NCBI GenBank assembly: GCA_030603445.1
Contig: JAUVXU010000016.1
Coordinates: 1-37,498, forward strand
Direction of reading: 5' to 3'
Origin: Methanomicrobia archaeon
GTDB taxonomy: Archaea; Methanobacteriota_B; Thermococci; Methanofastidiosales; NM3
Length of the DNA: 37,498 nucleotides
In this document: in pieces, positions 17,657 to 26,585 of the stretch
Numbering within the stretch: position 1 is the first letter of the stretch
How the letters are laid out: each line of letters starts with the position of its first letter
Notes under the pieces: generated by a model
Told to the model about the DNA's origin: nothing
What the model saw: the letters and a program-made list of their open reading frames with translations, nothing else
The model's database searches: none
Program-made: the position numbers and the translations under genes

Positions 17657-18346
17657 ATGGAAAAAGGGAATGATTACGAATTTGATGTAATAAAAGACCC
17701 AGCATACACTCTACTACATATAAACCTTGCCAACGGGCAGCCTGTCAAGGCAGAGTCCGGCGCAATGGTATCTATGTCAAGCAACTGTGATATCGAGACC
17801 GGGATGCAGGGAGGAATGTTTGGTGCATTCAAACGCAAGGCCCTGGGAGGAGAGTCTTTCTTCCAAAACACGTTTACAGCAAAAGATGGCCAAGGGGAAG
17901 TTACATTTGCACCAGGATATCCTGGAGACATAAAACATATCCCAATAAATGGGGAAACATGGTTTCTACAAGGAGGCGCGTTCCTTGCATCCACCCCGTC
18001 TCTGACTCTAGACACAAAGTTCCAGGGATTAAAAGGATTAGTATCTCGTGAGGGTATGTTCTTCCTCAAAGTAGAAGGAAACGGGGACCTGTTCATATCC
18101 GCATTCGGGGCAATAGTCGACCTTGACCTAGACGGCGACTTGATAATAGATACAGGGCATCTTGTAGCATTTTCAGGAAACATAGAATACGATGTAAAAC
18201 GCATAGGCGGCATGAAATCAACGCTGCTCTCAGGAGAAGGACTTGTCCTGCGCCTGAGGGGAAAAGGCAAGGTATACATGCAGACGCGCAACCCGAACGC
18301 CTTTGGGAAATGGATGTTGCCATTTATTCCTGTCAACAAGAAATAG
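17657..18346 (+). CDS. AIM24-domain protein (TIGR00266 family)
   Basis: About 229 residues matching the AIM24/TIGR00266 family of beta-rich proteins: AESGAMVSMSSNCDIETG near the N terminus, LGGESFFQNTF, PGDIKHIPI, the GEGLVLRLRGKGKVYMQTRNP strand, and a closing WMLPFIP. Molecular function is unknown across prokaryotes; the mitochondrial relative affects inner-membrane organisation. I place the start at the ATG at 17657, since GGTGA five bases before it is a good ribosome site and the GTG at 17648 is part of that site. The gene stands alone. Its stop touches the stop of the convergent ABC ATPase gene with no base between. Confidence 0.88.
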   Translation: MEKGNDYEFDVIKDPAYTLLHINLANGQPVKAESGAMVSMSSNCDIETGMQGGMFGAFKRKALGGESFFQNTFTAKDGQGEVTFAPGYPGDIKHIPINGETWFLQGGAFLASTPSLTLDTKFQGLKGLVSREGMFFLKVEGNGDLFISAFGAIVDLDLDGDLIIDTGHLVAFSGNIEYDVKRIGGMKSTLLSGEGLVLRLRGKGKVYMQTRNPNAFGKWMLPFIPVNKK

Positions 18347-19129
18347 TCAGTCTACCACATCTATTAAGGTGACCTGGTATGAGTCTATCTTGGTGTTGAA
18401 GTTAAGCTCGGCTTCCACACCATAGACCTCTTTTATGTTCTTTGTCGTAAGCACCTTTTCTGCATCGCCACATGAATGCACACACCCATCATTTAGCAAT
18501 AGCAGGTTGTCACAGTAGCGCAGTGAATGATTGAGATTATGGGAGATTATTATTACCATCATATCCTTCTTTCTTGCCAGCTCGCGTATTAACTTCATTA
18601 TCTCGAACTGGTGGTTGATATCTAGTTGTGATGTTGGTTCGTCAAGAAGGAGTATCTTTGGCTGCTGAGCCAGCGCCCTTGCTATTATAACGCGCTGGAA
18701 CTCTCCTCCGGAAAGCTTTGATATTGGCCTGTCATAAAGATGCTCTATGGATGTAAGGTGCATTGCTTCATGGACCACATCTACATCGCCTTTGTTTTCC
18801 CTTTGAAATCTGGAAAGATGCGGCATTCTGCCCATCATCACAACATCAAGGACATTGAAAGGAAATGTTATCGAGGAGCTCTGGGGCACAACCCCAAAAT
18901 ATTGGGCGATTTTTTGCCTACGCCACTTTCCCACATTCTCTAAATCCAAAAGTATCTTTCCCTTTTGTGGTCTGACTGCCATGCGCATGCACTTGAGCAG
19001 CGTTGTCTTTCCAGAACCATTTGGCCCGATAACACCAAGGACCTCTCCGCTCCTAGCACAAAATGAAACGTTCTTAAGAACTTTTTTTGAGTTGTATGAA
19101 AAATCCAGGGACGATATGCACAGTTCCAA
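18347..19129 (-). CDS. ABC transporter ATP-binding protein, FecE/BtuD type
   Basis: The ATPase that drives a type II importer for iron chelates, haem or corrinoids. All motifs are present: Walker A GPNGSGKTT, the Q-loop in VVPQSSS, signature LSGGEFQRVIIARAL, Walker B ILLLDEPTSQLD and the switch His in IIISHN. The length (260) is normal. It is the third gene of a binding protein, permease, ATPase operon and begins one base after the permease stop. The substrate cannot be read from the ATPase. Confidence 0.93.
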   Translation of the reverse strand: MELCISSLDFSYNSKKVLKNVSFCARSGEVLGVIGPNGSGKTTLLKCMRMAVRPQKGKILLDLENVGKWRRQKIAQYFGVVPQSSSITFPFNVLDVVMMGRMPHLSRFQRENKGDVDVVHEAMHLTSIEHLYDRPISKLSGGEFQRVIIARALAQQPKILLLDEPTSQLDINHQFEIMKLIRELARKKDMMVIIISHNLNHSLRYCDNLLLLNDGCVHSCGDAEKVLTTKNIKEVYGVEAELNFNTKIDSYQVTLIDVVD

Positions 19130-19130
19130 G

Positions 19131-20186
19131 CTACCACCCCATGCTTTCTTTCCTTCTTCTTAACAGATACAAAAAGAAGGGAACACCGAACAATGATGTT
19201 ATGATCCCAACCGGCAGCTCGGCCGGCCGGATGACCGTTCTAGCAAGCGTATCTGTCAAAATAAGGAATATGCTTCCCATCAAAACGGATGATGGAATAA
19301 GTATTTTATGATCCGGCCCGACCAATATGCGTGTCACATGTGGTATTATTAGCCCAACAAAACCTATAACCCCCGAAACGGCAACGCATGCGCCAACTGT
19401 CAGTGCTGTTAGGGTAAGTATGAACTTCTTTAGGCCCTCAACATTTATCCCAAGGTCTGATGCATTCTCTTCGCCAAGCAAAAGCGCATTGAGCTCCCTG
19501 GAGAAGAACACGAACACCGGAACGCTAACAACGATAAATGGTATGGTCACCAGCACCTTGTCCCAGCTTGCAGCCCAGAGGCCTCCCATCATCCAAAAGA
19601 CGATACGCTCCAGCTTCTCATCAGACAAGTAAAGCATAAGTGACACCAATGCAGAGAAGAAGGAGGATACGGCTATTCCTGATAGTAGCAGCGTTTCTAT
19701 AGGCACCCTGCCGTTAACACGCGATATGAGATAAACGGAAAACACGGTCAAAGTCGAAAAGAGAAACGCAGCAAAAGGGACAAATATATACGCAAGCCCA
19801 AGATTTATTGCCAAGGCCGCACCAAATGCGCCCCCAGAAGATACACCACATATGAAAGGTGATGCCATAGGATTGCGAAACAATCCCTGCATAGCGCAGC
19901 CAGAAACTGCAAGCCCTATGCCGACAAGCATGCCAAGAATTACACGGGGGAGACGAACATCCAAAACGATTGCATTGTAGGAATGGGGCCACGTCTGAAC
20001 AATTGAGTCTCCAAGATAAGGGATCTGTGAATAAAATATCTTTAAAATTACAACTGGGCTTATGGAAACGGGCCCGACCATTATGCCTACTATGATTGTC
20101 ACTAAAAGTAGAAAAGAGAGGCCCACAAGTATGGTAAGCCTCTTTATTCTCTGATCATGGTAGTATGATTCCAGATCATGCATCAC
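19131..20186 (-). CDS. ABC transporter permease, FecCD/BtuC family
   Basis: The membrane subunit of the importer, with about ten hydrophobic segments in 351 residues. Family hallmarks are VRLPRVILGMLVGIGLAVSGCAMQGLFRNPMASP near residue 75, GVSSGGAFGAAL, and VSGVIGFVGLIIPHVTR near the C terminus, which contacts the ATPase. The GTG at 20186 or the ATG at 20183 can start it; GAGTGA, the end of the previous gene, may serve as ribosome site. The operon is binding protein, this gene, then the ATPase. Confidence 0.92.
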   Translation of the reverse strand: MMHDLESYYHDQRIKRLTILVGLSFLLLVTIIVGIMVGPVSISPVVILKIFYSQIPYLGDSIVQTWPHSYNAIVLDVRLPRVILGMLVGIGLAVSGCAMQGLFRNPMASPFICGVSSGGAFGAALAINLGLAYIFVPFAAFLFSTLTVFSVYLISRVNGRVPIETLLLSGIAVSSFFSALVSLMLYLSDEKLERIVFWMMGGLWAASWDKVLVTIPFIVVSVPVFVFFSRELNALLLGEENASDLGINVEGLKKFILTLTALTVGACVAVSGVIGFVGLIIPHVTRILVGPDHKILIPSSVLMGSIFLILTDTLARTVIRPAELPVGIITSLFGVPFFLYLLRRRKESMGW

Positions 20187-20189
20187 TAT

Positions 20190-21521
20190 TCACTCAAAAT
20201 GTTCAGGATAAAACCATTTCGCCAGCTGTTCAAGGCCAAGCACCAGTCTTGGGTTTGATGTTAGATGGTCGCTCTCGATAGAATACACCTGCTCGTTCTT
20301 AACAGCAGAGATGTTATCCCACCCTTCACGTGCCTTTATTTCCTCCACACTGGCCCCATATGACAAGACTATTATAATGTCTGGGTCTTGGTCTATTATC
20401 CACTCACTTGAAAGCACGGGATACTTCGTTTCCTGGTCCCCTGCAATGTTATAACCTCCGGCAATTGTGATAAGCTCGCCTGTAAAGGTGTTTTTATTTA
20501 ATGTCTTAAATGGTTTTGATGTTTCATAATACACCTTTGGCCTCTCATCAGAGACAATACTAGATACATAAGAATTGATATCAGATATCGTTTTGTCCAT
20601 TGATGATATTATAGATTGCGCCCCTTCTTCCTTGTTGAGTATTGTGCCAAAGAGAGCTATTTCGTCATATACGCCCTGTACAGAAGATGGGTTGATGGCC
20701 ATTACATTAATTCCCTTCGCCTCTATGCTTTCAATAGCCTCGTCATAGTAGTACCACATGACGACAAGATCGGGTTCTAGTTCTATGAGTTTTTCCATAT
20801 CAAGGGATGACCCGCTACCAAGATTTGGTATGTCTAGTACCTCTGAAGGGTACTTGCTGTACTTCCCCCTTCCAACAACAAGGTCTCCTGCACCAATGGC
20901 AAATATGACCTCTGTTGAAGAACCTGCAAGAGAGACTACACGCTCAGGCACTTTCTCTATGAAAACATCCCTTCCGGCGCCGTCTACAAAGCTGAAGTAT
21001 ATGTAGTTCTCAAATATGGATGGGGGTATCAAGACCTCATCTATGACATGAACGACCCCATTTGTGCACGAAATGTCTTTCTCTGTGACAGAAGCGTTGT
21101 CTAGCATAATGTCTCCTGCTGTTGAAATACTAATCGATTCCCCCTGCATAGTCTCCAGCGTCTTCATCTTAGATACATTTGCAATAGAATAGTCGCCTTG
21201 TACTATATGATAAGAAAGTATTTCAAAAAGCAGTTCTTCGTCTGCAAGATAGTTTCCAAGCTTTTCCTCTGATAGCTTGGAAAATGCATCATTAGAAGGC
21301 AAAAATACTGTGATTGGGCCTTCAATATTAAGCATATCCGCAAGGCCTACCGTATCAAAGACCTGAAGAAATGTAGAGAACGTTCCGTCTTCAGTAGCCA
21401 TTTCCATGGCGGTCTTATCTGGAGATGATCCTCCAGTTACACAACCACTGACCGCAAGGCCTGCAAGCATTATAAGTACCATAATAATTTTACTTTTTTG
21501 TGTCACTTTTTTTTCCTCCAT
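20190..21521 (-). CDS. FAS1 (fasciclin) domain fused to FecB/BtuF-type substrate-binding lipoprotein
   Basis: Solute-binding component of the ABC importer, with an unexpected extra domain. After a lipoprotein signal (MLAGLAVSGC, Cys anchor) comes a complete FAS1 domain of about 130 residues with both conserved boxes, ITVFLPSNDAFSKL and NGVVHVIDEVLIPP. A full BtuF/FecB domain follows (VPERVVSLAGSSTEVIFAIGAGDLVVG, LEPDLVVMW, ending LGLEQLAKWFYPEHF). FAS1 usually mediates adhesion, so the fusion may tether the binding protein to the envelope or a matrix. The frame is open to 21641. The ATG at 21521 is one start; the GTG at 21506 has GGAGG eight bases before it and is equally likely. Substrate may be a corrinoid, given the corrinoid enzymes nearby, or an iron chelate. 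Confidence 0.88.
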   Translation of the reverse strand: MEEKKVTQKSKIIMVLIMLAGLAVSGCVTGGSSPDKTAMEMATEDGTFSTFLQVFDTVGLADMLNIEGPITVFLPSNDAFSKLSEEKLGNYLADEELLFEILSYHIVQGDYSIANVSKMKTLETMQGESISISTAGDIMLDNASVTEKDISCTNGVVHVIDEVLIPPSIFENYIYFSFVDGAGRDVFIEKVPERVVSLAGSSTEVIFAIGAGDLVVGRGKYSKYPSEVLDIPNLGSGSSLDMEKLIELEPDLVVMWYYYDEAIESIEAKGINVMAINPSSVQGVYDEIALFGTILNKEEGAQSIISSMDKTISDINSYVSSIVSDERPKVYYETSKPFKTLNKNTFTGELITIAGGYNIAGDQETKYPVLSSEWIIDQDPDIIIVLSYGASVEEIKAREGWDNISAVKNEQVYSIESDHLTSNPRLVLGLEQLAKWFYPEHFE

Positions 21522-21554
21522 ATCACGTTTAACTAAAAACAAATTTAACATCGC

Positions 21555-21563
21555 ATTTATAAG
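21555..21563 (-). promoter_or_regulatory. TATA-like box for the FAS1-BtuF/permease/ATPase operon
   Basis: CTTATAAAT on the minus strand predicts transcription from about 21532, just ahead of both possible starts of the binding-protein gene. It supports rejecting the 40-codon upstream extension of that reading frame. Confidence 0.55.
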
Positions 21564-21683
21564 TTTTACTAGCAAATATTGGATAAAACATGAAATGGTG
21601 ACACATTCTAACATTATTTCTGTAAAAGGTAACATGTTCAAGTTCCATTTTGTAGTTTGTATTGATTAAATAAAATTGGGAAA

Positions 21684-21692
21684 ATAATATAT
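21684..21692 (+). promoter_or_regulatory. TATA-like box for the PfkB-family kinase gene
   Basis: ATAATATAT is centred 29 bases before the ATG at 21717, and no ribosome site is visible, so the kinase message is probably leaderless. Confidence 0.55.
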
Positions 21693-21716
21693 GCTTAGAA
21701 AACACAACTACCTACA

Positions 21717-22550
21717 ATGACAGTGACATGCTGCGGGAACATAAACGCCGACATCATCATGGAACTAAAAAGATTCCCGGACCATCACGAGAAAGTTGTG
21801 ACAGACACTTACTTCATGGGGCAGGGCGGCTCTGCTGCAAACACCTGTTGGTGGCTTGCCAAACTCGGTATAAAGACCTGTATGGTAGGAAGTGTTGGAG
21901 AGGATATCTATGGCAGGCACGCTATTGATAGCTTAGAAGATGCCGGCGCAGATACTAGAATATATGCATCCAAGAAAAGCACAGGACTTGCAGTTGTGCT
22001 ATCAAGCAAACAGGATAAGCGCATGGTAAAGATAATGGGTGCTAATGAGGACCTAATTTTCAATCAGGATGACTTTTCTGGCAGCTCCCACATCCACATC
22101 TCATCGGTAGGATATGATATGGCGGCCGCTATCTTGACGTATGCCAACTCCAAAAACATCCCTGTGTCATGGGACCCTTCCGAATCCCTCTATGCTGACC
22201 TTCTCCCCTCTGTTGATCTTTTGTTCATAAACGAAGATGATCACAGGCGAAATCTGCGCTCAATAGGGAAAACCCCACCTAAAAACATAGTAGTGACAAA
22301 GAACGGAGGAGGTTGCGCCATAAACGAGAAGCACGAAGTGCCTTCAATAAACGATAAGGTAGTTGACACCACAGGGGCGGGGGATGCATTTAATGCAGGA
22401 TTCATATACGGCCTGAAAAATAAGTATGAATTAATAGAATGCGGTATGTGGGCTGTTGCATGCTCATCGCTTAATATAAGAAAAATTGGGTCAAGAACAG
22501 GGTTCACGACAATAGAGGAAATAAGGGACATAGTGAAAAATGCATTTTAA
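21717..22550 (+). CDS. PfkB-family carbohydrate/nucleoside kinase
   Basis: A ribokinase-like ATP-dependent sugar or nucleoside kinase. The 277 residues show the N-terminal GNINADIIMELKRFP strand, the GGSAANTCWWLAKLG signature and the C-terminal DTTGAGDAFNAGF signature, with the catalytic Asp and the anion hole. The substrate is not evident: ribose, nucleosides or fructose phosphates are all possible in archaea. It is a single-gene transcript, divergent from the ABC importer and convergent with the antiporter. A T-rich stretch after the stop (22580-22602) may end its message. Confidence 0.9.
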   Translation: MTVTCCGNINADIIMELKRFPDHHEKVVTDTYFMGQGGSAANTCWWLAKLGIKTCMVGSVGEDIYGRHAIDSLEDAGADTRIYASKKSTGLAVVLSSKQDKRMVKIMGANEDLIFNQDDFSGSSHIHISSVGYDMAAAILTYANSKNIPVSWDPSESLYADLLPSVDLLFINEDDHRRNLRSIGKTPPKNIVVTKNGGGCAINEKHEVPSINDKVVDTTGAGDAFNAGFIYGLKNKYELIECGMWAVACSSLNIRKIGSRTGFTTIEEIRDIVKNAF

Positions 22551-22613
22551 GAGCTAGTTATGTTGATAAAGGCACTATAACACATAATTTTTTAATTTTA
22601 ATTTGAAGCGGAC

Positions 22614-23759
22614 TTATCCTTCTGATTTCAATTTTTTTAGTGCGATTGATAATATTGGGGGCGTAATAAGTGTGGTTACTATCACCATTGTAAGTATTAT
22701 AGAAGCTATCTCCGAGGATATGATGCCATATTCAAGACCAATTTTTACAAGCACCAGCTCCACACCTGCTCTTGGTATCATGGCAACGCCTATTGCAAAA
22801 GATTCCTTGCCTGTAAAGTTGGAGATGCGTGCACCAACCCCGCAACCAACAACCTTTCCGATTATGGCCACTGTTATTAGCACAATCGTGAAAAGGCCAA
22901 GGGATGAAACAGCACCGATATCAAACTGCATTCCTATTGTCACAAAGAAAATAGGAATAAAAAACGATTCACCAAAAAGAGATACGTGCTCCAGAAGCAT
23001 TCTAGAAAGGTGCGTCTGTCCCAGAATTAATCCCCCTATAAAAGCGCCAGTTATTATCGACAATCCAATATCTTCTGCAATCACCCCTAAAAAAAGGGCA
23101 ACTATAAGGCCAAGAAGCAAAATATCTGCAGTGTTTTGTATTTTAATGATCCTTTTTGAGAACTTTTTAAATAGTTTAACAACTAGTGTCAGTGACAGTA
23201 TCAAAAAAAGCGCAGATAAAAACACTGTTGAAAAAATCTCTTTTATAGCTATACTTCCCTTAATAGCTATTGTTGCCACCATGCCGGCCGCAATTATCCC
23301 TATTACATCATCTATTACTGCTGCAGTCAGTATAACTGTGCCCACCTTCGTTTTTATCATCTGCAGTTCCATAAGGATCTCCGTTTTTACGCCCACAGAT
23401 GTTGCCACTAAAGAAACACCAACAAACATTGATATGATTTTAGAATAGCCAAAAAGAGAGGTAACACCATATCCCAGGATAAAAGGCAGGATAACGCCTG
23501 CAAATGCAACAATTGTTGATGATTTTCCTACCCTCTTAAACTCTTCAAAATTTGTGGATAAGCCGGCAGCGAATAAAAGAAATAAAATGCCAATATCTGC
23601 AACATCTTCCATAGTTCTTGTTAATGTTATTATGCCAAGATTCCCAATTATCATTCCAATGACTAATTCACCCAAAAGTAAAGGTTGCCTTATCTTTTGT
23701 GATAATAATCTTCCAAGCAATGCCGCGATTAATACTATCAACAAGTTTGCACTGAACAT
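22614..23759 (-). CDS. Cation/proton antiporter, CPA2 (KefB/NapA-like) family
   Basis: A membrane antiporter of 381 residues with about eleven or twelve hydrophobic segments and no C-terminal TrkA/RCK domain. The first helix ends GRLLSQKIRQPLLLGELVIG, as usual in CPA2. The paired aspartates in AAVIDDVIGI (residues 150-151) match the ion-binding site of NapA/NhaA-type electrogenic exchangers, so Na+/H+ exchange is more likely than K+ efflux; this is an inference. It lies 22 bases from the end of the methyltransferase operon on the same strand and could be read from it. Confidence 0.87.
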   Translation of the reverse strand: MFSANLLIVLIAALLGRLLSQKIRQPLLLGELVIGMIIGNLGIITLTRTMEDVADIGILFLLFAAGLSTNFEEFKRVGKSSTIVAFAGVILPFILGYGVTSLFGYSKIISMFVGVSLVATSVGVKTEILMELQMIKTKVGTVILTAAVIDDVIGIIAAGMVATIAIKGSIAIKEIFSTVFLSALFLILSLTLVVKLFKKFSKRIIKIQNTADILLLGLIVALFLGVIAEDIGLSIITGAFIGGLILGQTHLSRMLLEHVSLFGESFFIPIFFVTIGMQFDIGAVSSLGLFTIVLITVAIIGKVVGCGVGARISNFTGKESFAIGVAMIPRAGVELVLVKIGLEYGIISSEIASIILTMVIVTTLITPPILSIALKKLKSEG

Positions 23760-23781
23760 ATCTCATCATGCCCATAATATG

Positions 23782-25482
23782 TTATAAAAACTCCTTAGGA
23801 GTCAAGGTTAATGTTCTCAGGTTCTGTAGCGGTGTTCCAACAGTAATATCACAACCTCCTGCCAAGATATAATCCCTTTTACCCATTTTCTCAATGCAAG
23901 ACCTTGCCTGAGATCTAACATCCTCTGGCCTTCCAATATAAAGTGTCTCAAGAGGACTTATATTGCCTAAAAGCGTGAGATTTGAATTTATCTTTTCTCT
24001 TGCGAACTTTAGATTTACATTTGAATCTACGCTTAATACATTAGTTTTAGCTTCATTAAATAACGTAAGGCGATCATTTATGTCACCGCAGATGTGAATG
24101 GCCGAGTATATATTTCTTTTACTACAATAGTTTAAGGTACGTTTAATGTAAGGGAGCGAAAATTCCTGAAATACTTCAGAAGATATTAACTCTCCTGATG
24201 CAACAGGATCACAAAAATGTATGCATTCAACACCTTTTTCTATAAGTATTTGAGAAAAACTCATTATTACCTTGGTGCAAAAATCAAGAAGTTTTAATGT
24301 CGACTTTCTATCTTTATAAATATCCATCATCAGGTTTTGAGTTCCTCTTATCTCGCCAGCAAGGGTAAAAGGCATAACAACACTCGCATATGAAAACTTC
24401 TCATCCTTGTTTAATTGGGAAATCTGAACAAATGTTTCAACAGCAGCCCTAATTCTTTCATTTTCCATAATATCGGGAAGTTCAAGATTATCAATATCAT
24501 GTGATTCTTTCAAAAGAGGTTTTATTGTGACAGGATTTCCTTTCGATTCAATCCTTACTTCCCCGCCAATCGCTTCGACAGGCGCAAGCCAGTCCCACAT
24601 ATTTTCAAAAGCATCAAATCCGCTCTTTTTTACTTCTTTAATTTGTATTGTTGCCGCACGCATGGGATCTTTTATAGATTTTGGAACAGATATTCTGGCA
24701 TGGTCAAGAGCCCAATAACCCTGGAAAGGGGGAGCTGTGGGGACGATGTCTGGTTCGTCATGTTCTAAAGTTGCAATAATCCTATCATAGGATTTTATTT
24801 TTCTTTTTCTTTTTGAGGTGTGCCTTTCCCTATCGACGATCAATTTTTCTGCTAGCTTAACTGCCTTTACAGCATCGTCTGCATAGCCATCTGCTCCAAT
24901 CCTATAGGCAAAATCTGAAGTTATGGGTGCACCGCCAATCATCACTTTTGTATCTTCTTTTTTTTCTAAAAAAAGATTTACAACATCAATCATGTTTTCC
25001 ATGGTTGTAGTCATCAAAGCAGATACTCCCACAATATCGGCATCCACTTCCTGTGATTTATCTAAAAATTCCTGGGGAGCTGTATCTGTCCCAAGGTCAT
25101 AGACCTCAAATCCAGCGGTCTGCAACATTATTTTCACAATATTTTTTCCTATATCGTGAAAATCACCACTTATGACCCCTAGAACAACTTTTCCCTTGAT
25201 TTTAGCTTTGATATGGTTATTAGAAAGATATGATTCTAAAATTTTTAAAGAAGAATTGGCAGCATTTGCCGAAAGAAGCATTTCAGGAATAAATATCTTT
25301 CTTCTCTCAAACAGCATGCTGACAACTTCCATGCTGTGTTGATATGCAATGGTTATCTCTTTATTGACATCTATTTTTTGATTTGTTTCTATTATTTTAT
25401 GTGAAGCTTCAATCGCCCCTTCTTCATCTCCGCCGATAATACATTTGCAAAGTCTTTCAATTACCCCCTCTTCATCGGACAT
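23782..25482 (-). CDS. Corrinoid protein fused to UroD/MtaA-type methyltransferase
   Basis: One chain of 566 residues carries both a methyl-cobamide carrier and a methyltransferase. Residues 1-95 are the helical cap, and 96-215 the B12-binding fold with GDFHDIGKN, His109 being the lower cobalt ligand. A basic linker (RERHTSKRKRKIK, 218-230) leads to a UroD-fold TIM barrel. The zinc ligands typical of MtaA/MtbA are present: His463-x-Cys465 in HICGD and Cys544 in GGCDI. Both halves closely resemble the adjacent separate corrinoid protein and the methyltransferase at 26586-27611, in the same order. The order is opposite to CmuA, where the corrinoid domain is C-terminal. A 68-base gap and its own GGGGGGAGA ribosome site precede it. 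Substrate unknown. Confidence 0.92.
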   Translation of the reverse strand: MSDEEGVIERLCKCIIGGDEEGAIEASHKIIETNQKIDVNKEITIAYQHSMEVVSMLFERRKIFIPEMLLSANAANSSLKILESYLSNNHIKAKIKGKVVLGVISGDFHDIGKNIVKIMLQTAGFEVYDLGTDTAPQEFLDKSQEVDADIVGVSALMTTTMENMIDVVNLFLEKKEDTKVMIGGAPITSDFAYRIGADGYADDAVKAVKLAEKLIVDRERHTSKRKRKIKSYDRIIATLEHDEPDIVPTAPPFQGYWALDHARISVPKSIKDPMRAATIQIKEVKKSGFDAFENMWDWLAPVEAIGGEVRIESKGNPVTIKPLLKESHDIDNLELPDIMENERIRAAVETFVQISQLNKDEKFSYASVVMPFTLAGEIRGTQNLMMDIYKDRKSTLKLLDFCTKVIMSFSQILIEKGVECIHFCDPVASGELISSEVFQEFSLPYIKRTLNYCSKRNIYSAIHICGDINDRLTLFNEAKTNVLSVDSNVNLKFAREKINSNLTLLGNISPLETLYIGRPEDVRSQARSCIEKMGKRDYILAGGCDITVGTPLQNLRTLTLTPKEFL

Positions 25483-25550
25483 TGATGTTTCTCCCCCCTA
25501 AAATAAAATGTATGCACCCTATTCACTTGTGCCTTTTTAAAGTTATTACT

Positions 25551-26573
25551 TTATAGTTTCCCCCTAATCTTTTTTGCAACATTAATATAATTGACGATGT
25601 TTTCTGTTGGAGTTTTAGGAGATATTCCGCACCCTGGAGCTATAATATCTGCCCCTTTAAGGATGCATGCTTTTGTTTCTGATTCTATCTTTTCCTTGCT
25701 GCCGAGCATAAGTGTATCTATTGGATTGATATTTCCCACCAGTGCTGAATTTTTCAAATATGTTTTTGCAGTTTCAATATCCACAAGATGGTCAATAGAT
25801 ATTCCCCTAGCACCAGTTTTTTCCATAGCATCCAAAATAGCGGTTGTGTCTCCGCAAATGTGTAGCACAGCAGGTGTTTTAAGGGTTTTTATAATATCCT
25901 CAATCCTTGGTGCAACCAAACGCTTGAAATCTTCTGGGCCTATTAATTCTGTGGTTGCAGAAGGATCTATTATTGTGATCGAATCAGCTCCCTGGTCCTC
26001 TAAATAATTTGAAAAACTAATACAAACCTCTTTCGAAAAATCTAATATTTCTTCTACAAAGCCAGGATTATCAAAAAAATCAAGTAGAAGATCTCCAATT
26101 CCTCTCAGATGCCCTGCTAGAGTGAATGGTCCCACAACGCCGCCAATTATTGGTATTTTGTCATCTGTCCATTCTTTTAACATAGATACTGCAGTTCCGA
26201 TTACTGGCATCCGCTTATCTTTTTCCGGATTGGGAACAGCAAGGTTCTCAAGAGACTTTTTATCAGAAACTGGATGTTTTTGAACAGAAGGTTGAGAAAT
26301 CAAGTCCCCCTGCTTTATTGTGCACCCAAGAGCTTCTGCTTCCACTGTTAAACAAAAAGGAACTCTTGCGCTTTCTATCCCTGTGTATTTCCAGGCGCCA
26401 AAAGAGAGTCTGGCCATCTTTAATGCATCACTATGTGCCTGGGGCCAAAAAGAGTCTGTCTTTTTCATCAGTTCTATAGTTCCAGTTTGAAGCGGACATG
26501 CACAGGATGGTCTTTCTATATCCCTACCTTCAAGAATATGTAGATATCTTTCTTTTAGTGTGAGTTCGCCCAT
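25551..26573 (-). CDS. UroD-family cobamide methyltransferase, MtaA/MtbA-like
   Basis: A 340-residue TIM-barrel methyltransferase. It moves methyl groups between a corrinoid protein and a substrate or acceptor such as coenzyme M or a pterin. Zinc ligands are His238-x-Cys240 (LHICGD) and Cys315 (APGCG), and the active-site DPSATTELIG strand is present. It diverges from its two paralogues, which share WDWLAPVEA and GPPFQGYWALD, whereas this one has ACPLQTGTIELM near the N terminus, so it probably has a different partner: it may be the MtaA-like second methyltransferase. GAGGAG lies before the ATG. The gene starts 12 bases after the preceding stop. Confidence 0.88.
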   Translation of the reverse strand: MGELTLKERYLHILEGRDIERPSCACPLQTGTIELMKKTDSFWPQAHSDALKMARLSFGAWKYTGIESARVPFCLTVEAEALGCTIKQGDLISQPSVQKHPVSDKKSLENLAVPNPEKDKRMPVIGTAVSMLKEWTDDKIPIIGGVVGPFTLAGHLRGIGDLLLDFFDNPGFVEEILDFSKEVCISFSNYLEDQGADSITIIDPSATTELIGPEDFKRLVAPRIEDIIKTLKTPAVLHICGDTTAILDAMEKTGARGISIDHLVDIETAKTYLKNSALVGNINPIDTLMLGSKEKIESETKACILKGADIIAPGCGISPKTPTENIVNYINVAKKIRGKL

Positions 26574-26585
26574 GACATCTCCTCA

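Noticed and set aside
21522-21641. Extended N terminus of the FAS1-BtuF protein.
   Set aside because: It covers the TATA-like box and would bury the lipoprotein signal; internal starts at 21521 or 21506 place the signal at the N terminus.
22603-23448. Plus-strand 281-residue open frame opposite the antiporter.
   Set aside because: It is a low-complexity Ile/Thr/Pro-rich mirror of the membrane helices encoded on the minus strand.
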